Source: Chytridium lagenaria
Taxonomy: Eukaryota; Chytridiomycota; Chytridiomycetes; Chytridiales; Chytridiaceae
Assembly: GCA_025449115.1 (NCBI GenBank)
Contig: JAHLKC010000001.1
Location: forward strand, 434,001 to 498,000
DNA length: 64,000 nucleotides
Reading direction: 5' to 3'
This document shows positions 48,371-60,896 of this stretch, piece by piece. Made by a program: the position numbers and the translations under genes. A model generated the notes under the pieces. The model was not told the DNA's origin. It did not search any database and worked only from the letters and a program-made list of their open reading frames with translations. Within the stretch, counting starts at the first letter, position 1. Every line of letters starts with the position of its first letter.

Positions 48371-51300
48371 TTACAAAAACTTTGTAAAGTCAAGGATCGT
48401 CCCATCCTTCTCCTCTGTCACCCTCGACGCACCCGCCTTCACCGCAACCCGCTTGATCTGACGTAACCTCTCCCGTATGTTACTCACAAACATGCCCCCA
48501 CCTGAAACCTTATGCGTGACATTCAATGCAAGCATATTAGCGTGTAAAGCCGATCTCCTTACAACCCCAGCAAGTCCCACCCCTGCCACAACACGATCTT
48601 CAAATAACAACCCCAGTTGCGGAATATCCAACTCCTCCTTTGCCCTCATCTTCACAAGGAACAACGTCCGATTGAACACACTCGTGAAATCCTCCGGCGT
48701 TGACGATGAGGTGTTTAGCCTCCCAATCGGTTTAATGATAATATTAATGTAGTTGAATTGCCCGGGAAACGTATCAAACGAAAACCCGTCACCCCCACTT
48801 TCATCAAACGCAATCAACGTAAAGTCATTGCCGATATGGCGTTTCTTGCCGGAACATTGCGGGTCTCGGTCTAAATGCGTTGGCATCAATGTGGTTGTAT
48901 GGAAGATGATTTGAGTGCCTGACGCGCTATCTTCCCACATTAGTCCGTATTTCCCATCCACCTGAGATGGGGATGTATCAAGTCCACCAGTGTAGGCTCC
49001 CGACATGTCGGAGAGTTGGACCATCGACCAAGGGCAGAAAGAAACTTGGTGTACAGACGTGACCCATATGTGTTTGCTAGAATGGAGACTTCGGCCTCTT
49101 GGTTTGGGGCAACATAGACCAGTCCGATTTTGTGAAGATCCACAACAGGGATTCGGTCAAGGACTTTGATGGAACGGTGAGTGGCGTCATCCTCGGGTAG
49201 AACGATGGGTGGTGAATACCCCGCCGACGCAGGGTACTGAGAGAGTTGAAGTAAGAAGAAAGCCGGATCCATGAGTGCTTGAGAATGAAATTGCATTTGG
49301 AAGAATGCTGCACCATTGTCTTCCACTGATTTCATGTTGCGTGACGAAAAAGATATTGAACGCGTCCTAGAGGCTGATTGAAGGGCACCGATGGATTCGT
49401 TGGAGGAAGTAGCCGTTGCCGGTTCAGTAAAAGCCTTTGCGTTGCTTTCACCACCAAGATCTTCCAAGCCGGTGATGCTACCCACAGATGCCGACCGCCC
49501 ATGACGAAGACGTTGCAGGAGAGGATTTTTCTCCAACTCCTCCGACGGCGCTGCCGCCTGTCCTCCAACGTTATCGTGTGCAAAAAGGTGCCATTCCGTT
49601 GAAGCTCCCAGCCGAACCCCATCATTGTCCACCAAAAAACTCCTGCCTTGATTCTCAAGACGTGACCAGAATGCCAACACCCCGCTTGATCGTCGAATGA
49701 TGATTTCACACCACCCCTTCTGCATACCTGAACGAATTGACATCAAAGCGTTGCCATAGATCCAATGTCTTTCTTGAACATCTTTGGCGTTCCGATCCGC
49801 GTCGGACTTGAAGGTTGCCTCGGGTCTCAGGGAACAATCGACAAAGGTGTTTTGAAGCAAAATGTCAAGAATCAATTCAACGTTCTCGCTCAAATTGGCG
49901 GTGGCTGCTGCGTCTTCCAAAGAGCCGTGTGGAAGCATGTATCGGATGATGAACGGGACGTATCGCCTTCTATCCGACAGCCTCAAGCTGACAAACCAAA
50001 CTGTTACAACATGGTAGGCGAGTTGAACGACAAATTCAGACTCAATGTCCTTTTGTGGAGAGGAGATGTACTGCACAATAATTCCAAAGATACGTTTAAG
50101 CTCATCATCAGAGCAATTTACGTATATCTGCGGGTTTCTTCCCAAAGTCGAAAGAAATTCCAAGACATGAGGCGCCATAGACAGTGACGTGATTCGAGAA
50201 ATCTTCAACAGCGTAGATGATAGTAGTCTGGTCATATTCGAAGGGAACATCGACAGGGCAAGCGTCAAAGTCTGCAGGCAATACTTCGCTGTCGTCGGCC
50301 ACCGATGGAGACCCAATTGAAAAGCTTGAAGAACATCGTCAACTAATGTCCTCGACGAAAGTAAGCAATAAGGAAGCAACGTCCCTAAAAGCCTGTAAAT
50401 CGTTGTATAGATACTTGAACGTTTGAAAGACGTCGGTATGTCTTTAAGGTTGGTGCAAGCCTTCTCGTCCGTTATTAAAACGCAAAGGTGCGTGCAGAGA
50501 TTCTCAATCTGACTTTGACAGTTTGCAAAGAGTGTGGGGTCCTGGAACTGAATATAAAGTCCGTCCAAAACCATCATATACAATTTCCACCGGGTTGTTG
50601 ACTCCAGCAGAGTGATCACGGCAGTAAGATAACGACCAATGTCTACAAAAGTCCCAGCTGTAGCTGTTTCAGTCTTAATCTTTAAAACTTTCGGGATCTT
50701 CAGACCTGAGAGTGAAGAGCTTGCACTGAAAAGCCGACCATTTTGGCTACACCGTAAATTAAGCCAAAATTCGAGTGCAGCTGCGACTGCACTTTCCGAA
50801 TTACTTGACAAGACCTCAAAAAGTCCTGAAAGTGCTGCGTCGCAGGCTGGGACGTCCAAATTGCTGAACCGGGTAACAAATATGTTTATCAACGTCTTTG
50901 TGCCAATTAATGAAGCACCTTCGTTCTCAGTTTGGCAAGCCAATAGACTCAGAGATCCTAAGATCGTTCTCAACTGATCGATGTCACAACGGGAGGCGAT
51001 GGCGGGAAGTACATCCATTACTGCCTTAAAATCATCCTCAGATGTGTTACTGTTGACATCATGATTTCACGGTATATCTCGACGAGGTCATTGAGGTGAA
51101 AATCAACAACATCTGCCAGCTTTGCTACTTTCAGCGAGAATTTTAAATCGAACTGCTTGCCTTACTTCACGAAGGTAAAATACAGACACAAGCGTCTTTA
51201 AAAATCCGGAAAAGGTATCCCAGTTCAACCAGTACAGAGAGACTTCGTGGTCAATTAAATCGAGAGCAAACTGCTCAGACAATACAATCTCGTAATTCGA

Positions 51301-52564
51301 ACAGAAGCGAAAAAAAAGCTGCGGCTGAGTGACCGGGAAGGTCGAGGTACTTCTGTTTCATTGTTGGATGATTTGGTTGCAAGCTTGAGTAACTCCCAGT
51401 CTGGAATCCATCAAGGTTGACGTTAGGACCGCTTGATAAACCAGAGTATCACCCAAAACCGGGGCTCTTCCCCGCACTCCAATGTCTCTTAAGTGAGGCC
51501 ATCACTCAATGATAATTTCCCATTCTGATATTGTTTATACTGTCGTTCATTCCAAGCAACGTTAGGATTGACTTTGCAATCGAATGGCTGACAGCAGAAT
51601 CTTTAGATGTTATTAGCAAAACAAAGATAATGAGATTTTGAACCTAAATCCCGCGACTACATATTCATTCTTCACCAGATCTTGAAAAAGTCCTCAAAAC
51701 AAAAGATCTTGACACAATAGTGACTCCACTACTGCACAGCCGACCCCAACCAAAGGCAGATATTATTGTCAAAAAGCCGTTGATCAAATTCAGAAGAGAA
51801 GAAGCTGGTATAAATGGGTATTCTTGAATCTTCGTCAACGGATCATGTACTACGTCCATCAAGAGGTTTAGACTATGCCGGGAAAGCTGCGACAGAAATG
51901 TTGCTTCCAAAAGTAACCATGAAATGTTCCTGCACTTCAACATACTTTTCTCAGCAACGTACTGTGCAATGCAACAAAGAGAAGATGTAAGGTTCGGTCG
52001 GGCAATAGTCGAATTTGGCGTCCTTTTTGCATCTTCCAGATGGTGGTTTTTAAGAAGCACTGAAACAGCAATCATAAACATTGCGCTAGTCTCAGGTTCT
52101 TCCAGAGAATCTGAGGAAAAGCATTATGGCAATGGATTCCAGAAGGTTTTGTCTATTTAAGTCATCCATGTAGTTTTGAAACATGCTGGCAGATGTTTCC
52201 AAACAACACTAGAGTTTGCGAGATGGTGGCGGCGCGGCTGAGCTTGCTTCTTATCAAAACTTCGATAGCTCTTTGATCCCAAACTCGACGAGAGATATGA
52301 CTTGATGATGACATTGCTGTATGCGGCTTCCATTTTGGGTCATGGATGCAATGCGTTCATTCGCTCCGTCTCCCATCTCAAATAAGTCTGACTTATACAG
52401 ATCCCTTTCTGAAAGCCTCGACGAACGAGAAGTATAGATCCACTGTTGCTTCAATCTTCTTATATGCATGTCACACGCATCCGGATGAATTTGAAGGCAG
52501 CCGCATCGATGACTGTTATTTGAGTCCATGCAGACTGGATGCCTTCGATAGAGAATTCGTCCAT
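48371..52564 (-). CDS. TSC2: Tuberin (TSC2), RapGAP-family GAP for Rheb
   Basis: The C-terminal RapGAP domain identifies the gene: SGKKRHIGNDFTLIAFDESG, with the asparagine of HIGND at the catalytic asparagine-thumb position, then DTFPGQFNYINIIIKP and RRSALHANMLALNVTHK. TSC2 inactivates Rheb to restrain TORC1. A 692-codon stretch (51018-48940) of alpha-helical tuberin-like sequence is unbroken. One frame change near 48995 connects it to the GAP domain (after SALGR, MVQLSDMSGAYTG). The N-terminal part above 51018 is read in pieces (for example CRNISWLLLEATFLSQLSRH) with introns or indels. The start is uncertain; MDEFSIEGIQSAWTQITVID from ATG 52564 is preferred. Stop 48371 after TILDFTKFL. Confidence 0.85.
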
Positions 52565-52609
52565 CCAGATAAATAAATTTTAAATTAGGGATTGTCACAG
52601 AGGGCCACC

Positions 52610-55600
52610 ATGAATGATGATGATGATGAGAGTAGCCCCGTCGCCCAGATCGCTCCCGTGTCCTGGACCAAGGAAGAGACGAAAGCTGGTTCGCCTAATG
52701 CATCCTGCTTAATTAACTGCATTAGTACTTAAATTCTACGGACTTAAGACTCTGGAAGTCCAGACATGGGAGGATGAGGATGCAATGTCTCCAAATTCCA
52801 AACAAAGATTGAAATTGAAGAATCGGCTGAGCACTGGGATAACCATGGGGCTGAAAATGCAGACATGAGCATGGCTGGGGATGACTCGGAAGCGACAGAC
52901 TTTACAGATCCTTTGGGAATCAAATCGTCGATTTTGTGAGTATCCACCATGTCGACTTAATTGTAACTGAGGCAGAAAGGGAAAGCGACGCGCAATGCAC
53001 ACTCTGGCAAATCGTAAGAGTTTTAAAAATTAGTTTACTAAAGTACCATAGAGAAAACTTTTTATCTCGAACAAAAACTTTGATCCTGTGCATTTTTTAA
53101 AAAACCGTCCATACATCAACATCTTATCGTGATCTCGACTCTGGATCGAAAAACCTCAAGGTAGCCATTGAAAAAAGGACGGATGTTATCAAGCAGCTGG
53201 TAAAACAGCATTTCGCAAAATTCGTCAATGCAAAAAGCACTATTGATGGTGATGCCTTTATAGGTGTTATAGCTAAAACATTGTAAGCTTTTTACGAAGA
53301 GATACGATCAAACAACCTCACAAATTCGGAGACCGAAGGATTGACACCTTTCTCTACTTGCTTGAAAAAGTACACGATTGGTCTATCAGAACTTACTAAA
53401 ATATTTTAAGCCTTGACTGAAGATGCACAACTTTAATACGTTCCACTTCTTGAGAGGAGGGCGAAAGTCGACCGCTTGCGAGCAGCATTGGGGGTCTTAG
53501 AACAGTGGAAATTCTTTTTTAATCTGCCAAGCGCCTTGCAGAAGGAATAAAAAAAGTGAGTTATATGGAAGATGAGTATGCTAATATCCGCAAAAGGGCA
53601 ATTTTTGATGCAGCTGTCAGAGATTACAACAAAGGAAATACCTCATGGAATCATCTTTTTCTTCAGCGGCAACTTCCGAATCCGTTAAAGGGGATAATGA
53701 GTTGGAATCTGCAGATGCGGGGGCCAAAATCTTCTTCCCAAAAAATCATAAAAGGTTTTCGTAAAAGTCTGGGCCGAAGTGGAGAAGACGATCTCTTCCT
53801 TTAAAGAAGATTTGTTTCTCGAAGCTGGACTCCACCAATACGCCCCTTGAACCGCCAAAACGTATTATGACGTACCACTTTTATTGTTTTTTTTTTGGCT
53901 AACTTAAAACTAGCCATTTGGGTTGAGCTCTCGGCGGATAAAGATCCTGTGTGGTATTACCTGACCAACCAATATAAATTGGATTATGTGCCAGTTGAAG
54001 ACTGCGTATACTTCCCACATGCCCGCAATGAAGGTTCGCTGATTCTCTTCGTCGATATAAATTGTGATGATTAAATTTATTACAAAGCAATTATGGCGAT
54101 TGCGGATGCAGAGGCATCAGCAGAATCGCTGAAAATCCCTACGTTAAGTTCCTTTTCGATGAAAAGGCTGATGATGAGGAGGATGATCCATTGACAGTGA
54201 TCCAGAATATTGCCCGGGAAACCTATTGCAGTCCAGAGGAGCGCATTACTATCAAAAGAACTGGGCGTCTTTCGTTATCTGATTTTAAGAGAGCAATTTC
54301 GTCGGTTCAAACAAAAGAGTACGAGATATCCTTTGGTGAATTAAATCGTTTACTGGCATTATCTGATGTTTTGTAGCTGAAGATCTTGACCTGCAACTTT
54401 GGAAGGCCGTTATAAAACTGGTCAGGCTGTCTGTAAAATAATGAGAAGTTCACTTCTGGATTTCTGGAGATTATGTCGCATATATAGTGAAGACCGTATC
54501 CAAAAAAGTAATTATTATATTATGAGCATCGACTAATGTATTTTAGACCAAGCTGTTTGACCAATGCGGAAGTGCAGAATTCGAAAGCAAAGCGGAGAGC
54601 CGACGTGAAGAAGATGATGCAGTGCCAGAGCATGTTACGTAACATAACTGATATGTACTCCAACATTCTTTTCCAACGCGTTCTTCCTCAAGCATCCATT
54701 ATCTCAAATTCATTCAAAACGCTCGTCAACAGTTGCCAGCAAAATTTAGCAGATTCTCGTGCTAGAAGACTTTCCTCCAGCAAAACCCTTTAAGTCCATG
54801 GCTTCGGAAGTCGTTCCGCCGAGCCCTTCTACAGATGGTCCGCCAGAACATTATATCGAACCTATTTCATTGATAGCCTCAAGCTTTCTCGCAGCCATCC
54901 ATTGACGTCTTCCGAACTTTGCAAATAGACTCATGGGTGAACTTGTTCGGTGCTTTGACGAGGTCCGGATTATGCGGGTCGGAGGAGGCACCACCATTGA
55001 GGAAAGGGTATGCGGGCAATCGGAGATGCAGCCGATGGTATTAAAAAAAAGAGTTACGGAGTCAATCGGAGATGGGATTGTATATGGTAAGAGTATATGC
55101 GGTATAACTTACGTTGACGAGACTAGAATCGCGGAAGCTTTACGAATATGAGGATTGGTCATTTGATCCGGATCCTCGGAATAGCGCTGGTATACTGGAA
55201 AAGAGTATTGACGAGACTGAGCGTCCAAAACCTACCGAGGATGATGAGGCAATTGCGATAGCTTGCGGATGCTACCCAATCTGTTTAAACTTTTCTATCG
55301 CTTTTTAAAATTTTGTTTGAGATGTCTCGAAAGGGTAGTCACGGCCCAGTTTCTGCAGATCTTCCCGGAAAGACCTCTTTTGGAACATCACGCGGGTGTT
55401 TCCGCCCATCTTCTTTCCCTGTGCAAACGGATCTTATAGATACGGCGGTCGCACCTGTCACCTCGTCATCTAAAGGGCAGAGTGGCTCAAGTGTTTCAGG
55501 TGTTCCTGAAGCACCTGCAGCCTCGCGAGCCGGTCCCTCATGCTTTGATGGAGAAGGTTTTGTTTGCTTTCTCAGAAAGCTGTCTCGGACTGCTAGATGG

Positions 55601-56680
55601 CATGGAGTGGCTTGCCACTAGGTGGATAGTCACAGAAGAAGAAGACGAGGATTTACTTCAGACATTGGAAAAGCTGAAGATGGAGCCACACAGGAAGCTA
55701 GATGGCTCAAATTTCCTCCTCATCGCCGGAGAGGATGATATTGGGAGAAGGCAGAGGGGCAACATATCCTTACTAGAAAAAAAACGAAAAGCTATTGACA
55801 CAAGGAAAATCGTAATATTAGAAACTGTATTACTTTAACACTCATAGGATTCTCGAGCATTGGTTATCATTTGTAACTTGGCTTACCTTCGAGATATCGT
55901 CATTCCGAAGCTAGTGGCATTGATTGAGCTTAAGTTCCGAACTACAGTGGCAAACGAAGTACAGGTATTGACTTATCAACATTTTAAGATTTGACGATAC
56001 TTTTTAGACATTAAATGATGCAGTGGAGTACCTTGACTCTATTCTTTTCAACAACTATGTGCGAAGAAAGGCCATGAAAATATCGAGTTTAATACGTCAC
56101 GGAATTTTATATTCTGGGCTTGATTTTAACGATTTAGCAAGATTGCAAGGTAAATATTCCATGCCAATTGAAAATTGACTTACGTAAAAGAAATCCGACC
56201 ATACTGCTATGACACTTTAATGATTTTTGTACTGGCACATTCCGAAGTTTCAGATGCCTCGCGTCGCCTTATTCGCCGAGTCCTCTCTGAATTACTTCAG
56301 ATACTTGCTCAAGATCTTTTAATTAACTTTCGGCAAATTGATAAGTTTGGAGTTGCAGGGAAAATGCAGGTATGAAACCATTGCTGATTGACAAAAATCT
56401 TAAATGATCATAGGCAACACTTGAGACCGAGTTCTTGCATCAGACCCTTGCCGCCTACGAAAACTCATCCATTAGCGAGACATTAAAAATGGTATACACG
56501 ACTATAGACTTATCATCAGACAAGGTGGAAATGACACTACCTGAACTGCAAGATTCCGTAAAGGCATTCCTCAAATCAGCAAAGGAGGCCACGGCTATGC
56601 AGTTCTTGTGTTTCAAGGATAGTACGGCTACATCAGCTTTGATGAATACCATTTCGTCGAAAGCATCTGTTGGGAGATAA
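52610..56680 (+). CDS. SEC5: Exocyst subunit Sec5 (EXOC2)
   Basis: Part of the octameric complex that tethers secretory vesicles to the plasma membrane. The N-terminus MNDDDDESSPVAQIAPVSWT leads to DPLGI (near 52915), then NFDPVHFLKTVH and YRDLDSGSKNLKVAIEKRTD, with HFAKFVNAKSTIDG typical of the Sec5 helical bundle. Near the C-terminus TLETEFLHQTLAAYENSSIS and AKEATAMQFLCFKD match the EXOC2 end. Exons are short and the gene is heavily interrupted by introns of 40-60 bases and by probable indels, so exon borders are not given. Start ATG 52610 is only 45 bases from the TSC2 start on the other strand. Stop at 56680, 100 bases from the GEMIN2 stop. Confidence 0.85.
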
Positions 56681-56780
56681 AGTACCCATTGTCAATAATT
56701 ATGTAAATAAGAACGGAAACAGAAGATGCTTCGTTTTATATAATGCTGCTAGATATCGCCTCCTCTTAATTACAATATTA

Positions 56781-58007
56781 CTACAAAGACATAGTGCTTT
56801 CCATGACGTCCGACAACCCCTCATCATATGCGGGGGCGGATGTGGGTCGGTCAGCAACATCGTCACTGAGGTCCTTTTGGCCAAAGTAACCGGTGATGAT
56901 GGTTACGATAACTCTCAACCCAATAACGGCGGGATGACTGTCAGTGTCAAAGGGCTCAGACGGTATCTTGCCGCACTTTATCATCTGAGAGCGAACCTTT
57001 TGACATTTGCGGCAAAGATCTCTGAGAGTTGATACATGTTCGGAAAAAAGGGGGGTTTCAAGCCGGAGAAGTAATGCAAGGACCCATTGAACTTGAAAAG
57101 GAGTTATATCATCGTTTCGTATCCATTGAATGTGATTTTGAAGTAAGTTAATAGCTGATTCCTTGACAAATGTTAGCGAGAGAAAAAAAGTGCAAGGCTT
57201 ACATGATCCATTGCGGCAGTAATATTAAGAAGAGGCATGGGCTCCTCAACATCGAAGCCCGTTCCTACCCGACCAATTGCTCTTGCGAGAGATACATCGG
57301 CCATGACCTCGCCCTCTTCCTCGTCATCCATCAGAGCTGAGGCGTCATCTTTTGTTTCCATTGCCAAGGTGTCATTTGTGTCCTTTGAAAAAGCCTTGGA
57401 GTCCTCTACACCGTAACAAAAAGTCTTCCAAACCCCGGGTTTATCGTTAGAGCTGGGGAGAACTAGGGCCCATTGAATGTAATCTTTTCTCTTCTTCTTC
57501 TTCTTCTTTTTCTGTTCGCGAATTCTATCAGCAAACACCTGAAATAGTTAGTACTAAGGCTTTCAGATGAGTACTTGGGAATTACTTACCGCGCGTAATT
57601 CGTTAAATTCACCCAAGAATGCATGAATCCAGTAAGGCGATGCTCGCAGATGCCGTGGTAATGAAGGTGCTTCCTCCAAGGCATTTCCAAAGTATTGCAA
57701 ACGAAGATCGGGTATCGATGGATTTTGAGCTTCTGATTTAATATGTGTAGGCAATGAAGCTCGGACGACCTGCGGGCAGAGCTCAGCTTCCATCCTAGTG
57801 CCTGAGTTAGCTTAGTTGGCAAAATCATGTCAAAAGTTACCTCACCATGCGCAGGTATTCCAGGCCTGACGAAGGCAATCCGGAAGGAAGAGGATCGTTT
57901 GCCTCAGCATAATCATCTATTGGTAGGCCTCGTCTACGTTGGACGTCATCGTCATCCGGTGCGGCCTTTGATCCTCTCACACCACCACCACCTCGTCGTT
58001 TCTGCAT
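56781..58007 (-). CDS. GEMIN2: Gemin2/SIP1 homologue, SMN complex
   Basis: Works with SMN in loading Sm rings on spliceosomal snRNAs. A basic, Gly-rich start (MQKRRGGGGVRGSKAAPDDD) precedes GLPIDDYAEANDPLPSGLP and SGLEYLRMVR, the family's N-terminal signature. Next come EAELCPQVV, SPYWIHAFLGEFNELR, KDYIQWALVLPSS and GVWKTFCYG. The C-terminal bundle includes SAINLLQNHIQWIRNDDITP, VLALLLRLETPLF, and VTIITGYFGQKDLSDD. A Lys-rich run (AAGAAG repeats, about 57488-57513) encodes poly-Lys. ATG 58007 is preferred; the in-frame ATG at 58073 overlaps the UTP11 start codon on the other strand. Introns lie near 57835-57795, 57590-57540, 57205-57180. Stop at 56781. Confidence 0.88.
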
Positions 58008-58071
58008 TTGAACTACGGACAAGTTTGTCAAATCAGACTTGTCTGAACTTTTTTTTTTCTTATCATTCACC

Positions 58072-59120
58072 ATGTCGTCGCTACGGTAGGGATGCTGCTA
58101 CTTCCTAGCTGCGTTGGGAAGGAAGCATGCTGATACAATGGGTTTTACAGAAACAGTGCCCCGAGAAAGGCCCATAAGGAGCGTTCCCAGCTTCAGTCTA
58201 GAGCCCATTTGGGTCTTCTGGAGAAGAAGAAGGATTATGTACTTCGAGCAAAGGACTACAACAAGAAGCAGAAACGTCTGAAATCTATGAGGGAGAAAGC
58301 CCTTCTCAAGAATCCGGATGAGTTCTATTTTGCCATGATCAACTCGAAGACAAAGGACGGTGTTCACGTCAAGTCGGGTACTAGAGACAGCTATGATCAC
58401 GACTACCTGAAGTTATTAAAGACGCAAGATCAGAATTACATCAACTACCACAGAAGCATCAACATTAAGGCACGTCGAAGATATTATGTGATATCTAATG
58501 TTGCCACAGAAATTGGAGAGGGTTGGAAGAGGGAATGGCTTTGGGATGGGATCTTGCCTGATCCTTCTGCAGAAGCTGGTGGAGAGTCAGTGGCCAAGCG
58601 AAACAAGCACACTGTTTTTGTGGATGACGAGGATGAAGGTTCGTCTGATAGTGTTGTTCTACATAATTTTAATGAAGCTTTTCTTTTTTGTTCTAATTGT
58701 TTTGGCGACTGCAGTAAAAAGCTTTGATCCTGCAGCTTACATGAAAAACTCAAACAAGCCTGAAAGAGGAAAGCGAGGAAGATGACGATGATGAAGCAAA
58801 AGAGGAACAGCCGAAACGTCAGCTGCACCCCAAAGTTTTGGTAAGTCGACGGCTTTTTATGTGTGACTTTATTTTAACTTTAATCGAAGAGGAAACGTGA
58901 AGTTGCAAGAAGAGAATTAGAATCGCGTAAAACAAGAGAGGATAAACTGCGCCAAATGCAACAGGAAATGCAGCTTCAAAAGAACCTTATGGTGATAATA
59001 CCGCATCAATTGGTCTATTTCTGACAGTTTTTTTTATAGGGGAAAGGGTCTAAGAAGAAGGTCGGGACGGATGCAAAAGGCCTGGCGATCTATAAGTGGA
59101 AGATGGAACGGAAGAAGTAG
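58072..59120 (+). CDS. UTP11: U3 snoRNP protein Utp11
   Basis: A component of the SSU processome. Exon 1 encodes only MSSLR (58072-58085), then a 65-base intron, then NSAPRKAHKERSQLQSRAHL and GLLEKKKDYVLRAKDYNKKQ, the highly conserved Utp11 N-terminus. Next are FYFAMINSKTKDGVHVKSG and YLKLLKTQDQNYINYHRSI. The KHTVFVDDEDE block comes after an uncertain segment (58465-58560) that needs a splice (possibly GC-AG) and indels. KSFDPAAYM follows an intron at about 58640-58714. The C-terminus is KGLAIYKWKMERKK, typical of the family. A frame change lies near 58750. Start ATG 58072 and stop 59118-59120 are firm. Confidence 0.9.
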
Positions 59121-59588
59121 TTGTTTTTGGCAATATTTATTTCGCATGCAGATTTGTAAATAGCGTGGAAGAGAGGATCTCAGTAGTCATCCATAAGTTT
59201 TTCAAACAAGGGAACTGGTGGAATGATAGTTTTGAAATCCTGAATAGAATGATGAGTGATTCGACCATCTTTAAAATAAAGCATTACCCGTTTTGAGATG
59301 AATTTTGAACTATCAATACTTCTGAATGATCTTCATTTTGTTGTTAATATGTAAAGAAAGTGATATATCCTTACTTAATCCTCTGATATGGCCCTCCGCC
59401 GATGTGGCATTCTTTAGTCTCATACTTAATATGGCGGACTGTCGCAAACACTTTGTCGGAAACTACGGCATTTTAGTTGTTTTCGTAAGAAATGCTAATC
59501 CCACCTCGCTTGGCTATTTCCAGTCTTTTTTCTTCCCTTTTATAATTAACTGTATCGAAAAAATCCGTTTGTACGCGCAAGCTGGGCT
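59121..59588. other. Convergent spacer UTP11 / SPATA17-like
   Basis: A 468-base AT-rich interval between convergent genes. No gene is supported; the plus ORF at 59326-59592 is a hydrophobic low-complexity translation. Confidence 0.45.
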
Positions 59589-60792
59589 TTAATGGTTTTG
59601 ATCTTTTCTTGTCGAGCTGTACATGTGGCTGAGTAGAAGGTGTCCTTTAGAATAACAATTAGCATAAAGCATCCGAACCAGGAATGGCCCTTGAGCAGGC
59701 TTTTCTCTTCTACCAGGCTCTAAAAATTCCGCGTCTGGTGGCCTTGGCTTAACCCTAATCCCGTGGGGATTCTTTCCAACGTGACTCTGTATCCAAGTCT
59801 TCAGCTCTCCACTTTCCTTAAGCTTCTGTTCAGGAATCCTCCTCGCGATGGGTGCCAAGACTCTGTTGGGTGGTGTTCTACTCGGTGTTGATGTTTCCCT
59901 TCGTTCGCTGATCTCCCGCCATAATTCTCGTAAGCTCTCCAGCGCTGGATGGTGTTTTCGACAGTATTCCGGGAATGCTTTTTGTCCCAAGAAGGTGATG
60001 ATTTTTACCGGCAAAACGTTCCATCCAATTAAGAAGTGTCCTGGCGCGTTGCTCCAGCTCCTCCCGTCTTTGTTTTTCCTCATGCTGCCGAAGTCGCGCT
60101 CTTGTCTCTTCCATCTAAGGTGGCATTGTGTTAAACAGTCAGTCGATTTTTTTCGGTCTTTGTACTTACCTGCTTTGCGACAAAAGCTATGAAGGCTTTT
60201 CGATGGCCGAAGTCGAAGATGTGATGCCTTGTGTTGTACCCCCCTCCACCTGCGATATGAAGATTAGATTTGAACCTCTACATTCCGTCCTCACGTCTTT
60301 TGTATCCTGACCGCCATTTTATTCTTAAACATATTCTCACGCTCCTGGACCTGCCGAACGTATTCTGCATTGAACATGCATCTCCCACGGTACCCTCTAT
60401 AGATTCTCTGAATTTTGGATAACTCTGGACCTGTTTGAACACGCGAGATGTTCAGTAATACCATCTTAACGGGATCACAAACGTGGTATCAGCCATTATG
60501 GATCTGCATATGTAGCCTCGCCATCTTCTTTGAATAGCTACAGCAGCTCCATGTTCCCGGGCTCGATTTGCTTCAGCCTCCCTAAATGCACGAGTTCGTC
60601 ATAAGAAACATAATCTTTGTAAGTTCTTGTGCAAAATTGAACCACCCAACCAGGATCGCTCAAAGAACTCATCAACGACGTCGACTCCTCTACGACTCCA
60701 CAGTCGAGCGAACTGGAGAGCCATGCTGATTCCGTTTTTAAACAGGGATGCAAAATTCCGAAACGTGGATTGGCATTGTGATTTTCATTCAA
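59589..60792 (-). CDS. SPATA17: SPATA17-like IQ-motif protein, flagellar
   Basis: Three calmodulin-binding IQ motifs follow each other: AVAIQRRWRGYICR, SKIQRIYRGYRGRCMFNAEY and KMAVRIQK followed, across a splice, by GYNTRHHIFDF. Next comes a charged helix (MEETRARLRQHEEKQRREEL) and the diagnostic HHLLGTKSIPGILSK, which matches the HYLLSTKQIPGI-like block of SPATA17; AQGPF occurs near the end. SPATA17 proteins are found in ciliated or flagellated lineages and associate with the axoneme. The start at 60792 (MNENHNANPRFGILHP) is plausible but not certain. A frame change is inferred near 60600 and others near 60000-59950. The stop used is at 59589. Confidence 0.72.
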
Positions 60793-60896
60793 AAAGCAAT
60801 TCAGGGATCTTTGCTTAAATATCTGGAATTGGGCATATTTATTTAATCATGGTTGCTAAATTGGAAATCATGAGAAAGGGTTTGCGAAAGCAAATA

